Source: Allobosea vaviloviae
Lineage (GTDB): Bacteria > Pseudomonadota > Alphaproteobacteria > Rhizobiales > Beijerinckiaceae
Direction: 5' to 3'
NCBI RefSeq assembly: GCF_001298265.1
Contig: NZ_LGSZ01000050.1
Location: 1-64,000, forward strand
Length of the DNA stretch: 64,000 bases
This document shows positions 43,109-51,240 of the stretch, piece by piece. Under the pieces are notes generated by a model. That model worked only from the letters and a program-made list of their open reading frames with translations, was not told the origin of the DNA and did no database searches. The position numbers and the translations under genes were made by a program. Position 1 is the stretch's first letter. Every line of letters begins with the position of its first letter.

Positions 43109-43297
43109 GTGTCAGATACGTCGGCGTCTCGCCTTCATAGCCCCCATGAACCAGCACAGGACGCCCTGTTTTTGCTTCGTCTGTCGGTTGGGGAAGATCA
43201 GCACCTGACGTTGAAGATGAGCCACCGCGAACTGCTGCGCTGGATCGGCCAGATGCAGGCGCAAGCCGCAGAGCACCATCGACGACATGCAAACTGA
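43109..43297 (+). CDS. Small hypothetical protein, plus strand
   Basis: 62 aa from GTG 43109, with AAGGAG 8 nt upstream, which decides the start. Contains LLRLSVGEDQHLTLKMSHREL then a helical RWIGQMQAQAAEHH. Antisense to the leader of the leftward genes, so it may be expressed in the lysogen. Function unknown. Confidence 0.5.
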   Translation: MSDTSASRLHSPHEPAQDALFLLRLSVGEDQHLTLKMSHRELLRWIGQMQAQAAEHHRRHAN

Positions 43298-43318
43298 GGC
43301 GGCGGGAAAACTGGCGCA

Positions 43319-43534
43319 TCACGCGGGAACCCGGCTGGCTTCTGCGATGAAGCGCCTGATCTGCACGGCCTTTTCGAGCGTGACGGACCCCTTCCCTCGG
43401 ATGGAGCCCTCACCTCGCAGGCGCGCCGTCAGCTTGCCGTCGTTCACGGCCTTGCGCCCGAATGTGCTCTCCGCCATCCCGGTTTGTGCCAGGAAGGCTT
43501 CGATCTCGATCAACAGCTTCTGAGTTTCGCTCAT
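43319..43534 (-). CDS. Cro-like small DNA-binding protein
   Basis: 71 aa from ATG 43534. It contains LLIEIEAFLAQTGMAESTFGRKAVND and LRGEGSIRGKGSVTLEKAVQIRRFI, a lambda-repressor-like HTH without a peptidase domain. The start lies at the predicted transcription start of the shared promoter, so translation may be leaderless. Divergent from CI: the lytic repressor by arrangement. Confidence 0.6.
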   Translation of the reverse strand: MSETQKLLIEIEAFLAQTGMAESTFGRKAVNDGKLTARLRGEGSIRGKGSVTLEKAVQIRRFIAEASRVPA

Positions 43535-43541
43535 GGCGATT

Positions 43542-43608
43542 GGTATAATGGGCAAATGCCCGCCGCGTCAATGGGCATGATGGGCAAAAGTCATATTGAC
43601 GATGGGCA
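43542..43608. promoter_or_regulatory. Divergent immunity promoter with operators
   Basis: Plus strand: an extended -10 (TGGTATAAT, -10 at 43544-43549) drives CI. Minus strand: TTGACG (43571-43566), 17 nt, TTATAC (43548-43543) drives the Cro-like gene; the two -10 hexamers share bases. The operator GGGCAAATGCCC (43550-43561) and ATGGGCA half-sites at 43571-43577, 43580-43586 and 43602-43608 would let CI control both. Confidence 0.65.
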
Positions 43609-43630
43609 GGGAAGCGGGCGGTTTCCCAGC

Positions 43631-44380
43631 ATGGCGATCGACTGGCGAAAACGACTGACCGACGAGCTGCAGAGGCAGGGTCGCGACATGAAGGAGGTCT
43701 CGCTGAAAGCGGACCTCGGGGAGACCTATATCCGTGACGCCCTGAAGCGCGGGCGCGGTGGCAAGGTCGAGAACCTGCAGAAGATCGCGAAGGCGCTCGG
43801 CAAGCCTGAGAATTGGCTGATCGGCGGGCCGTTGGTTGCCAGCTTCGATCCCGACGAACCCGATCCCCTCGCCCAACATGGCGATGACCGGCCTGACGCC
43901 GCGCCGCACAAGGCCGATTTCCCGCGTGACGCGATGATTGAGCTTTCGCCGCGCGGCGGAGCGGGGAATGGCGAGATCGCCGCCACAGCTCTGACCCGCG
44001 AGATCGATGGGGTTTCCGAAGTCGACGCGATCCGGCCGGATTACTGGCGATTCCCGCAGCGGTTCTTGAACGAAACCCTTCGGCGATCCGCGACCGCGCT
44101 CATCGTCATCGAGTGCGAGGGTGACAGCATGAAGCCGACGCTGGCGCCTGGTGAACGGGTTTGGGTGGATACCAGCCACCGCATCCCGTCACCGGACGGC
44201 ATCTATGCGCTGCGGGACCGCTTCGACAACATCATCGTCAAGCGGGTCCAGCTCGACGAAACCGGCGAAAACCCGATGCTGCTGATCATTTCCGACAACG
44301 ACATGCACCCGACATCGCGGCGCGGGCTCGACGAGGTCCACATCGTCGGGAAGGTCGTCGGCGGGTTCAGGATGCTCTGA
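43631..44380 (+). CDS. CI-type repressor with S24 autopeptidase
   Basis: 249 aa from ATG 43631. N-terminal HTH (DELQRQGRDMKEVSLKADLGETYIRDALK, ~10-40). The C-terminal LexA/S24 domain has catalytic Ser166 (EGDSMKP) and Lys204 (IIVKRV). An Ala111-Gly112 bond is a candidate cleavage site. It maintains lysogeny and would self-cleave with RecA during SOS. The repeated operators on both sides are its likely targets. Confidence 0.8.
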   Translation: MAIDWRKRLTDELQRQGRDMKEVSLKADLGETYIRDALKRGRGGKVENLQKIAKALGKPENWLIGGPLVASFDPDEPDPLAQHGDDRPDAAPHKADFPRDAMIELSPRGGAGNGEIAATALTREIDGVSEVDAIRPDYWRFPQRFLNETLRRSATALIVIECEGDSMKPTLAPGERVWVDTSHRIPSPDGIYALRDRFDNIIVKRVQLDETGENPMLLIISDNDMHPTSRRGLDEVHIVGKVVGGFRML

Positions 44381-44829
44381 CCGGCCTCGCGTGAGGGCTG
44401 GGCTGACGGGGCCTAGTTTTCTCCGAAGCGCCGCCAGAAAGGACCGAGCCAGGTTTGCGCCCCGGCTTCGATCAACGTCGATCCTAAAAAAAATCGTGCC
44501 GGCATGCGTCAGCATGCCCCGCCGGAGGCAACCCAGCCGCTATAGCCGGGAAGCGTCGAGTGTAGAGGAACTACACTGGTATAAGGTTTCTAGCCGTATC
44601 CCACGCGAGCGCATCACGCGCGTCGGATAGACTTGCGCGCGCGGGGGTTATCGCCCTCCCCAGATTTCCAGCATCGGCAAGCCTGAAATGCGATGGGCAA
44701 GCTGGGCTCACGAAAATAAAATGGGCAAATGCCCTTGTGCCCATTGACGATGGGCAAATGCCCGTTGTAGTGTTTGCCCATCGAACGGGGCGGCCTTCAC
44801 CGACCTCCCCGCAGAACGAGGGGATCGAG
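44381..44829. promoter_or_regulatory. Rightward early promoter with operator cluster
   Basis: A 449-bp gap. TTGACG (44744-44749) with GTAGTG at 44767-44772 (17 nt spacing) or TAGTGT at 44768-44773 (18 nt) is the best promoter for the plus early operon. GGGCAAATGCCC sits at 44723-44734 and at 44752-44763, the latter inside the spacer; ATGGGCA or TGCCCAT sites lie at 44693-44699, 44738-44744 and 44775-44781. A separate AGTGTAG/CTACACT palindrome (44559-44577) followed by TGGTATAAG is unexplained. Confidence 0.6.
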
Positions 44830-45396
44830 ATGAGCACGACAGAGACCAATCCGACCGCCGCCCTGACGACCGCAGTCCGCGAGATGCACGCGTTGAATGC
44901 CGATCTGGCGCAGCATCGTGAAGCCGCCGCCAAGCGCGACGCCGAGCTGACCAAAGCCATTGCCGATCGCCGCCGCGTCCTCGAACTGAGCGCTGACGGC
45001 ATCGACATGGCCATGGTCGAGATCGCCAAGGGCATCGTCTTCGTCCGGGGCACCTACGCCAAGGCCGGGCAGGACCGGGCCAGCGCGCTGCATGACGCGA
45101 TCAAGCAGATGGCAACCGGCACGCCGATCCGCGAGCACTACGGCGATCTCTGGCGCGTCGCCTTCGGAACGAAGAGCTACGACGCTTGGCACGGCCAGCG
45201 CTGCGATTGCGAATACGGCTATGGCCCCCGCCACGGTAGCATCATCTTTCAGGTCGGGCTCACCTATGCTGTTCGGAAGGACCGCAAGCATGCGGACCTG
45301 ACGCCGGCTGAGATCGAAGCTGCCGTCTACTATCTCACCAATCTGGAGCGCATCCAGACGGCCGAACAGCGCGCCGCCACCCCAGTCTCGGCGTGA
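44830..45396 (+). CDS. First early-operon hypothetical protein
   Basis: 188 aa from ATG 44830. The N-terminal coiled-coil-like region (MHALNADLAQHREAAAKRDAE) leads to a C-terminal part with CDCEYGYGPRHGSIIFQVGLTYAV. First gene under the repressed promoter. No family recognised. Confidence 0.5.
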   Translation: MSTTETNPTAALTTAVREMHALNADLAQHREAAAKRDAELTKAIADRRRVLELSADGIDMAMVEIAKGIVFVRGTYAKAGQDRASALHDAIKQMATGTPIREHYGDLWRVAFGTKSYDAWHGQRCDCEYGYGPRHGSIIFQVGLTYAVRKDRKHADLTPAEIEAAVYYLTNLERIQTAEQRAATPVSA

Positions 45397-45725
45397 TGGC
45401 GATGGCGACCTACAGCTACAGCCACTTCATCGAGATCGGCCGGGTCGAGGTCGAGTTGGTCATCAGCTACGGCGTCGAGCCGGGGTTCGCTGGCGACCGG
45501 ATCGACCCGCCTTACCCCGCATCGGTCGAGGTCCAGAAGGTCGAGGTCAAGCTTCCGAAGGGTGGCGTCGAGGCCGCGCCGGAATGGCTGTTCGACCTGA
45601 TCGCGGCCGACGACGGGCTTTGCGAGGACATGCTGAACGACGCAGACGACGGGGCTCCCGATTGGGACGCGATCCGCGACATGCGCCGTGACGACGCCAT
45701 CACCTTCCCTCACGCAGCGGAGTGA
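45396..45725 (+). CDS. Hypothetical protein
   Basis: 109 aa; start ATG 45396 overlaps the preceding stop (TGATG). Predominantly beta with paired acidic segments (VEVELVISYGVEPGF, VQKVEVKLPKGGVEA). Likely a small early protein; no family recognised. Confidence 0.45.
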   Translation: MAMATYSYSHFIEIGRVEVELVISYGVEPGFAGDRIDPPYPASVEVQKVEVKLPKGGVEAAPEWLFDLIAADDGLCEDMLNDADDGAPDWDAIRDMRRDDAITFPHAAE

Positions 45726-45730
45726 CCGCC

Positions 45731-45964
45731 ATGCACGCGACCAAGCTCGAAAGCTTCAACATCTGGATCAGCTACGCGCTGTCCGACCTCGCCCGTCTTG
45801 CTGATCGCGATGCGCCCATGGCTCGCGGGATCGGCCTCGACATGGTGATGGCCTCGCTTCGCCACGCCCTGCGCCGCGCCAACGAAATGCGCGACGCCGC
45901 CCGCAAGGCTCTGTGCTTCCGGCTGATGAACCGGCTCCGCGCTGAACTGCGGAGGGCGTCATGA
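45731..45964 (+). CDS. Hypothetical protein
   Basis: 77 aa; ATG 45731 chosen for its GCGGAG site, GTG 45722 is an alternative. Helical and Arg-rich at the C-terminus (NEMRDAARKALCFRLMNRLRA). Coupled to the next gene. Confidence 0.45.
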   Translation: MHATKLESFNIWISYALSDLARLADRDAPMARGIGLDMVMASLRHALRRANEMRDAARKALCFRLMNRLRAELRRAS

Positions 45965-46161
45965 GCGCGGTCAAAAAACAGTCTTGCCGGCTCTGTGCCG
46001 GGTCCGGCCAAATGGTGGTGATGCGCTCTTGGTTCCACGCCGACGGCTACCGGCGCATCCGCTGCGGCATCTGCCACGGCAGCGGAGAGAGCTCGTATCG
46101 GCCCGGCGCTGAATGGGTGCGATCGCAATCGGCTTTGCGCGCCAAGGCGGTGCGGTCATGA
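45961..46161 (+). CDS. Zinc-binding CxxCxG protein
   Basis: 66 aa with LCAGSG and GICHGSG, two half zinc knuckles of the DnaJ CxxCxGxG type (Cys13? through Cys39 region). No DNA-binding tail. Small phage zinc-ribbon protein; partner unknown. Confidence 0.5.
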   Translation: MSAVKKQSCRLCAGSGQMVVMRSWFHADGYRRIRCGICHGSGESSYRPGAEWVRSQSALRAKAVRS

Positions 46162-46421
46162 GCCTCACCAACAAGTTCCAGGCGCTTCGCGTCAAGCTCG
46201 CGCACGCCATCGCACCGCCGCTGGCCCCGTCATCTGACAATACCCACCGCTACGTCGCGGTCAGATTCTACCCGCCCGGTGTCCCGCCACAAGTCGTCGT
46301 GTTCGACCGGGAGAACGCTGAGCACTGTGCCGCATGGGACGAGAACAGCCGGTTCTACCGCTCTCAGATCATCGCAAGCGGCGGTGACCATGAAGCCATG
46401 AAAGGGATGGAAACGCCATGA
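46158..46421 (+). CDS. Hypothetical protein
   Basis: 87 aa from ATG 46158 (ATGA overlap). FQALRVKLAHAIAPP is an N-terminal helix; RYVAVRFYPPGVPPQVVVFDREN is a beta core. No family recognised. Confidence 0.45.
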   Translation: MSLTNKFQALRVKLAHAIAPPLAPSSDNTHRYVAVRFYPPGVPPQVVVFDRENAEHCAAWDENSRFYRSQIIASGGDHEAMKGMETP

Positions 46422-46738
46422 GCCGCGTCCTCTGGGTTCCCGCTGTCGATCACGCCGAAGCGGAAAGCATTGCCGCCGGCGTCGGATCGGGCCGGCTCGG
46501 CCATATCGAGCACTACCTGTCGCCGGAAGCAGCGGGCCGCGTCGCCGACCATCTGAACCGGGTCGCGATCAAGCACCGCATCGACATCAGGCGCTCCGTC
46601 TTCCGCGTCGAACAGCGCGCCGGTGATGACGGTTGGATCTGGGTCGCCCGCATCGTGGACGCCATCGGCGCGGCTGCTGCGGCCATCCTGATCGTCTGCG
46701 TCGGCCCCTACGCAGTCGGCTTCGCAACCCTGATCTGA
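46418..46738 (+). CDS. Small membrane-anchored hypothetical protein
   Basis: 106 aa. Soluble N-terminal ~75 residues and one C-terminal transmembrane helix (VDAIGAAAAAILIVCVGPYAV). Early expressed by position. No family recognised. Confidence 0.45.
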   Translation: MSRVLWVPAVDHAEAESIAAGVGSGRLGHIEHYLSPEAAGRVADHLNRVAIKHRIDIRRSVFRVEQRAGDDGWIWVARIVDAIGAAAAAILIVCVGPYAVGFATLI

Positions 46739-46758
46739 CCCCACCGAAGGACTTTGCC

Positions 46759-47487
46759 ATGATCAAATTCGACGTGTTCAGCCGGTGGACGGGTAGCGTC
46801 CAGTTCACGGCCGAGATCGATTGCGACGAGAGCGAGCCACGAAGCGTCAAGCTTGGGCTCGCCGTGAAGTGGGCTTTCCGAACGGGAGCCAGCCTCGACG
46901 GAGCCAGCCTCGTCGGAGCCAGCCTCGTCGGAGCCCGCCTCGACGGAGCCCGCCTCGACGGAGCCAGCCTCGTCGGAGCCCGCCTCGTCGGAGCCCGCCT
47001 CGACGGAGCCCGCCTCGACGGAGCCAGCCTCGTCGGAGCCCGCCTCGTCGGAGCCCGCCTCGACGGAGCCAGCCTCGTCGGAGCCAGCCTCGACGGAGCC
47101 AGCCTCGACGGAGCCAGCCTCGACGGAGCCAGCCTCGACAAGCGCACGCTGCGCTCCTTCAAGGCCGATATGTGGATGATCATGGCCGGCGCACGAGCCG
47201 AAATCCCCGGCCTGATTGCCGCCCTCAAGGAAGGGCGCGTGGACGGCCGGGTCTATGAGGGCGACTGCGCTTGCCTCGTCGGCACGATCGCGAACATCAG
47301 GCATGTTTCTGTCGACACGCTAGAGCGCGATAGCACCCGCCCGGCAGAGCAGTGGTTCATGATGATCCGCAAGGGCGACAAGCCTGGCGATAAGTCGGGA
47401 GGCGGCTTCGCAGCGTCCATGGCTCTCGAATGGGCCGAGGAATTCGCCGCGCTGATCCCCACGTCTGATGAGCCCGTGCCGGCATGA
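46759..47487 (+). CDS. Pentapeptide-repeat protein
   Basis: 242 aa. After 43 N-terminal residues, 17 copies of A(S/R)L(D/V)G (residues 44-128) form a right-handed quadrilateral beta-helix. A ~110-residue C-terminal domain follows (FKADMWMIMAGARAEIPGLIA, then CACLVGTIANIRH, PAEQWFMMIRKGDK). That domain accompanies pentapeptide arrays in phages of this group. Some pentapeptide proteins mimic DNA; here the surface is not acidic enough to say. The DNA is a 15-bp minisatellite, so repeat number may vary. Confidence 0.65.
   Translation: MIKFDVFSRWTGSVQFTAEIDCDESEPRSVKLGLAVKWAFRTGASLDGASLVGASLVGARLDGARLDGASLVGARLVGARLDGARLDGASLVGARLVGARLDGASLVGASLDGASLDGASLDGASLDKRTLRSFKADMWMIMAGARAEIPGLIAALKEGRVDGRVYEGDCACLVGTIANIRHVSVDTLERDSTRPAEQWFMMIRKGDKPGDKSGGGFAASMALEWAEEFAALIPTSDEPVPA
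46888..47142 (+). repeat. 15-bp in-frame minisatellite, 17 units
   Basis: Units like GCCAGCCTCGACGGA or GCCCGCCTCGTCGGA vary at only two codons. The near-identity at DNA level suggests recent amplification and possible slippage; changes stay in frame. Confidence 0.85.
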
Positions 47488-47636
47488 GCGCGTGGTGGCT
47501 GGTCCCGATCTTCGCCATTGCCGCAGGGCTCGCTCTCTACGCCTTCGGCCGCGCGCTCTACCCGCACCCGATCAACTGGGATGTCGAGCCAGATCGGTCG
47601 AGCCCCGAAGACCGCGCGCGACGGAGCCAGGTCTGA
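47484..47636 (+). CDS. Very small membrane protein
   Basis: 50 aa, ATGA overlap with the previous gene and TGATG with the next. One N-terminal transmembrane helix (WWLVPIFAIAAGLALYAFG) and a charged tail. No family recognised. Confidence 0.5.
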   Translation: MSAWWLVPIFAIAAGLALYAFGRALYPHPINWDVEPDRSSPEDRARRSQV

Positions 47637-47863
47637 TGATCCGCCGCCTCGCCCGCACCGCGCTCGCTTCCTTCACCGCATGGCGCCACCGCCGCCGCGT
47701 CGCGAAGGCTGACCCCGAGATCGCGCGTCTTGCCCGCCTCGCATCAGACCGCGCGGCCAAGCACCGCAAGGCAGAGCCCATCCGCCGTGAACTCCGCGCC
47801 CGCGTCATCGCCAACCTCGCCCGTGAGCAGGGCGTCACACTCGCAGATCGGAAATCATCATGA
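47636..47863 (+). CDS. Small basic hypothetical protein
   Basis: 75 aa, start coupled to the preceding stop. Very Arg/Lys-rich, helical (TAWRHRRRVAKADPEIARLAR). Ends in an ATGA overlap with the next gene. Could bind nucleic acid; not shown. Confidence 0.45.
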   Translation: MIRRLARTALASFTAWRHRRRVAKADPEIARLARLASDRAAKHRKAEPIRRELRARVIANLAREQGVTLADRKSS

Positions 47864-48885
47864 GCCAAGCAGCAATCGCCCCTCGGAAGGATTTCGACTG
47901 GTGGCGCGCGGCCGTCAACGGCAATCGCGGCGATCTCACCATCGGCGAATGCGAGTGCGGCTACTATGCGGAGAAGAACCGCATCCCGGTTGCGATCACC
48001 CGCGAGGACGATGGATCGCTCAAGGCGTGGATCGGCACGAAGGCGGACCTCCGCACGGTCGTCGCTGATGCCAGCTTCGCGGAGACGCGGTTCTCCTTCT
48101 TCTGCACGAAGCCTGTCGCCTATGACCACTACAAGGCGGCGTTCGACGGCAAGGGCTGGCCTTGGGAGGTTCCCGACCCGGCCGCCAACGACACCGACGC
48201 GAACCCGCGCGCTGTGGCCGGCAACAATGAGCCGCCCGAGGTGATGGCCCCGGATCAGGAGGTCGCCCGCAACGTCGCCGCCCTCGAAAAGCAGGTGAAG
48301 GCTTGGCTCGAGGAAATCGGCGGCAAGCCCACGACGAAAGTGCAGGCCGATCTCGTCGCCAACTATCGCGAGAAGTTCCTGGCATTCGAGAACGAGGCCG
48401 AGACCAAGCGCAAGGCGGAGAAGAAGCCGCATTGGGACGCTGGCGTCGCAGTCGATGCGAAGTGGGCCCCCATCGTCGACGGCGCCAAGACGCTCAAGGT
48501 CCAGCTTTGGGACATCGGGCAGGCCTACATCAAGGCGGAGAATGCCCGGCTGGCGGCGGAAGCCCGCTCCGAGAATGATCGCCTTGCCGAGGCCGCCAAG
48601 GTCGCGAAGGCCCTCAACCCCGAAGCTCCGCCCGTCGAGGTCGCGCCGGTTGTCGCGCAGACCGTCACCATCGGCACCGTGCGGCAGGTTAGCGAGCGCA
48701 AGGTCGCCGGCTTGGTCGAGGTCGCAGACGACGCCGCATTTGCGGCCTTCCTCGCTGCCGAGGGCGATCCCGACCTCAAGGCCTGCCTGCTCAAGGTCGC
48801 CCGCGCGAAGGTGAAGGCGAACGTCGCCCACCTGCCCGGCGTCACCATCGACGGCAAGCCGCGCGTCGCCGCCACCGCCGCCTGA
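47860..48885 (+). CDS. Hypothetical protein upstream of the annealase
   Basis: 341 aa. An N-terminal region of ~110 residues is followed by a coiled-coil-like middle (ALEKQVKAWLEEIGG, KFLAFENEAETKRKAEK, NARLAAEARSENDRLAEAAK). The C-terminus is a small helical domain. Usually found just before RecT-like genes in related phages. Possibly a single-strand DNA or recombination accessory. Confidence 0.5.
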   Translation: MSQAAIAPRKDFDWWRAAVNGNRGDLTIGECECGYYAEKNRIPVAITREDDGSLKAWIGTKADLRTVVADASFAETRFSFFCTKPVAYDHYKAAFDGKGWPWEVPDPAANDTDANPRAVAGNNEPPEVMAPDQEVARNVAALEKQVKAWLEEIGGKPTTKVQADLVANYREKFLAFENEAETKRKAEKKPHWDAGVAVDAKWAPIVDGAKTLKVQLWDIGQAYIKAENARLAAEARSENDRLAEAAKVAKALNPEAPPVEVAPVVAQTVTIGTVRQVSERKVAGLVEVADDAAFAAFLAAEGDPDLKACLLKVARAKVKANVAHLPGVTIDGKPRVAATAA

Positions 48886-48916
48886 TCACACCCGCCCTCA
48901 CCCGGAGCCCGCTCGC

Positions 48917-50203
48917 ATGAACGCCCAATCGCCATCGACCGCCCTGACGAATGTCCAGCCCGCTCATCCCAACGTGGCGGCGCTGGCGGCCGGCTCAGTC
49001 ATGGCGATCGTCCCGCAGACGTTCGATGACGTCTATCGGTTCGCTCAGGTGCTCTCCCGGAGCGGCCTCGTGCCCTATGGCATGGACACGCCGGAGAAGG
49101 TGTCCGTCGCCATCCTGACCGGGCTGGAGATCGGCGTGAAGCCAATGCAGGCCGTGCAGGGCATCGCCGTGATCAATGGCGCCCCGCGCATCTGGGGCGA
49201 CCTCGCCTTGGCCGTCGTGCGCGGATCGGGCCAGCTCGAAAAGTTCAGCGAAAAACTGATCGGTACGCCGCCTGCGGATTGGCCGGTGCCGAAGGCCGAT
49301 GAGCGTGAATACAAGGCCGTCTGCATCGTCAAGCGCCGCGGCGAAGACGAGGTCGTCAAGGAATACTCGATCGCCGATGCGATGGTGGCAAAGCTCTGGA
49401 ACAAGTCTGGGCCGAAGGGTCCCACGCCTTGGGTGACGAGCCCGAAGCGGATGCTTGCGATGCGCGCCCGCGCTTTCGCGCTGCGCGACGCCTTCACCGA
49501 CATATTGAAGGGCATGCCGATCGCCGAGGAGATGATCGGCGACGAAGCCGATGATGCCGAGTTCCGCGCAGTCGCTGATCGCGGCCCTCCGCCGCCCCCG
49601 CCCGAAGCTATCGAAGACGCGACGATCATTTCCGAGACCGCTGCCCCGGAAGCCCCCCCGAAGGCAGCGCAGGACGCCGGAGCATTGCCCAGCAATCCCG
49701 CTGAGAGTGCTCCGGCGTCCACTGGGGAGCCTGAGATCGATCCCGAGGAAGTGCTGACGAACCTCGCCGACATGCTCGCGCTGGCGCCGACAGAGGACGC
49801 GGTGCTTGAGGGCTATCAGCATCTGGACGTCGAGGCCGAGCTGTCCGGTTTCGAGGGCGACTTCATCGCCAGGGCGCGAGCCATCCGCGACAAGCATCTT
49901 GCGCGCGTTGCGCCGGCCGCCGATCCGGAGCCGTCCCCATTGGAGGGAGCCGCACCGCCACCACCGCCGTCTGACGATGTGCCGGCCGTCTCCGACCCCG
50001 ACATCAGCACGCCGGAAAGCTACGAGGCTACGCTGGTCGCGAAGCTCGCCGCCGCCGGCAATGCCGAGCAATACGAGGCCGTCCGGGCATGGTGGGGAAC
50101 GACGCGCCCGCATCGTCAGGACGTGCTCGGCATCAAGGACCACGGCGACATCGCCCGGCTGCAAGGTCACTTCGGCGACCGCAAGCAAGCGCTGGGGCTC
50201 TGA
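48917..50203 (+). CDS. RecT-like single-strand annealing protein
   Basis: 428 aa. Core residues ~30-195 include AILTGLEIGVKPMQAVQGIAVINGAP-RIWGD-type and KRMLAMRARAFALRDAF motifs of RecT-family annealases. From ~205 on it is a Pro/Ala/Glu-rich linker with a short C-terminal domain (EQYEAVRAWWGTTRPH). Pairs complementary strands in recombination; no cognate RecE exonuclease is recognised here. Confidence 0.7.
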   Translation: MNAQSPSTALTNVQPAHPNVAALAAGSVMAIVPQTFDDVYRFAQVLSRSGLVPYGMDTPEKVSVAILTGLEIGVKPMQAVQGIAVINGAPRIWGDLALAVVRGSGQLEKFSEKLIGTPPADWPVPKADEREYKAVCIVKRRGEDEVVKEYSIADAMVAKLWNKSGPKGPTPWVTSPKRMLAMRARAFALRDAFTDILKGMPIAEEMIGDEADDAEFRAVADRGPPPPPPEAIEDATIISETAAPEAPPKAAQDAGALPSNPAESAPASTGEPEIDPEEVLTNLADMLALAPTEDAVLEGYQHLDVEAELSGFEGDFIARARAIRDKHLARVAPAADPEPSPLEGAAPPPPPSDDVPAVSDPDISTPESYEATLVAKLAAAGNAEQYEAVRAWWGTTRPHRQDVLGIKDHGDIARLQGHFGDRKQALGL

Positions 50204-50206
50204 CCG

Positions 50207-50428
50207 ATGGCAAAGCGCTGGACGGTCAAGGACGACAAGTTCCTTCACGCCTACTTCGACGCGGTCGGCGACTATGTCGGGACGCATGACCTTGGGCGTC
50301 CTGTCGGCGCGGCCAAGCGGCGCGCGGAGTTCTTGAAGCGCTCTGGCGCTTGGGCGGCTCTCGACCGGGCCGAGGCTGCGGAGATCGAGTTCCGCAAGCT
50401 TGCCGGCCATCCGGTTGTGGAGGGCTGA
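50207..50428 (+). CDS. Small HTH/Myb-like protein
   Basis: 73 aa. KRWTVKDDKFLHAYFDAVGDYVG then GRPVGAAKRRAEFLKRSGAW has the spacing of a single helix-turn-helix domain. 3 nt after the annealase. Function unknown. Confidence 0.45.
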   Translation: MAKRWTVKDDKFLHAYFDAVGDYVGTHDLGRPVGAAKRRAEFLKRSGAWAALDRAEAAEIEFRKLAGHPVVEG

Positions 50429-50431
50429 CCG

Positions 50432-50881
50432 ATGGCATCGCGCGGGCAACTGGTGGCGAAAGTCGTCGACGGTCGACTTGAGCCCGCCGCATGGGCTGAT
50501 CGTCAGGCGATTGCAGCAGCCGAGGAAGGCTGCCTGTTCACCCTGACGAAGTACCGCCCGCGCTCCGATGCGCAGAACCGCTACCTGCATGCCTTGCTCG
50601 GCAAGGCTGCCGACAATGCTCCCGAGCCTTGGACGATCGAAAAGCTCAAGGGCCAGATCAAGCTTCGCCACGGTTGGTTTGAAGGCGCTCGCGTCGAGGT
50701 CGACGGCTCCTGCTTCGTCGCACTTCGCTCGACCTCTGACTTCACGCTGGAGGAGATGAAGACGTTCTGCGACCAGGCCGAGGAGTTCATCCTGACCGAG
50801 GTCTGCCCTGGCATGGACCTGTCGCTTCTGCGGAAGGAAGCGGAGGCCGAGATCGCCCCGGCGCGGCAGGTGCGGTCATGA
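50432..50881 (+). CDS. NinB-like recombination protein
   Basis: 149 aa. TLTKYRPRSDAQNRYLHALLGKAA and the C-terminal LEEMKTFCDQAEEFILTEVCP match the NinB-type/DUF1367-like phage family. NinB acts with single-strand annealing in lambda. Directly after RecT-like gene; consistent pair. Confidence 0.6.
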   Translation: MASRGQLVAKVVDGRLEPAAWADRQAIAAAEEGCLFTLTKYRPRSDAQNRYLHALLGKAADNAPEPWTIEKLKGQIKLRHGWFEGARVEVDGSCFVALRSTSDFTLEEMKTFCDQAEEFILTEVCPGMDLSLLRKEAEAEIAPARQVRS

Positions 50882-51240
50882 CCCGATCCGTCCCCGAATG
50901 GATCGGCAAGACCGACGACGCCAAGGTGCCGCCGCGCGTGCGTGCCCGCATATTCGATGCCTGCGGCGGTGTTTGCCACCTCTCGGGCCGCGTGATCGCC
51001 GAGGGCGAGCCGTGGGAACTCGACCACGTCATCGCGCTGGTGAACGGCGGCGAGCATCGCGAATCCAATCTCCGGCCGGCGCTGCGCGACAAGCACCGCA
51101 AGAAGACCGCCGAGGACGTCCGCGAGAAATCGCAGATCAGACGCACTCGCAAGGGCGCGCTCGGCATCAAGAAGTCCCGGACGATCACCGCATGGCGCGG
51201 GTTCGACGGTCGCATCATCAGGAAGGGCAGAGAACGATGA
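50878..51240 (+). CDS. HNH endonuclease
   Basis: 120 aa. CHLSGRVIAEGEPWELDHVIAL, then GGEHRESNLRPALRDKHRKK is the HNH/McrA-like core with a Cys. Ends basic. Could be packaging-associated or a homing enzyme; the recombination setting is noted. Confidence 0.7.
   Translation: MTRSVPEWIGKTDDAKVPPRVRARIFDACGGVCHLSGRVIAEGEPWELDHVIALVNGGEHRESNLRPALRDKHRKKTAEDVREKSQIRRTRKGALGIKKSRTITAWRGFDGRIIRKGRER

Noticed and set aside
46888..47142. CRISPR-like regular repeats
   Set aside because: Unit is 15 bp with no spacers and encodes in-frame pentapeptides.
46708..47304. Minus-strand repeat ORF (EAGSV/EAGSD units)
   Set aside because: Purely the reverse reading of the pentapeptide minisatellite; no start context.
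47572..48831. 419-aa minus-strand ORF
   Set aside because: Antisense to the coupled genes at 47636-48885; low-complexity basic/acidic composition.
48995..50671. 558-aa minus-strand ORF across the annealase region
   Set aside because: Shadow of the RecT-like gene, which has recognised motifs on the plus strand.
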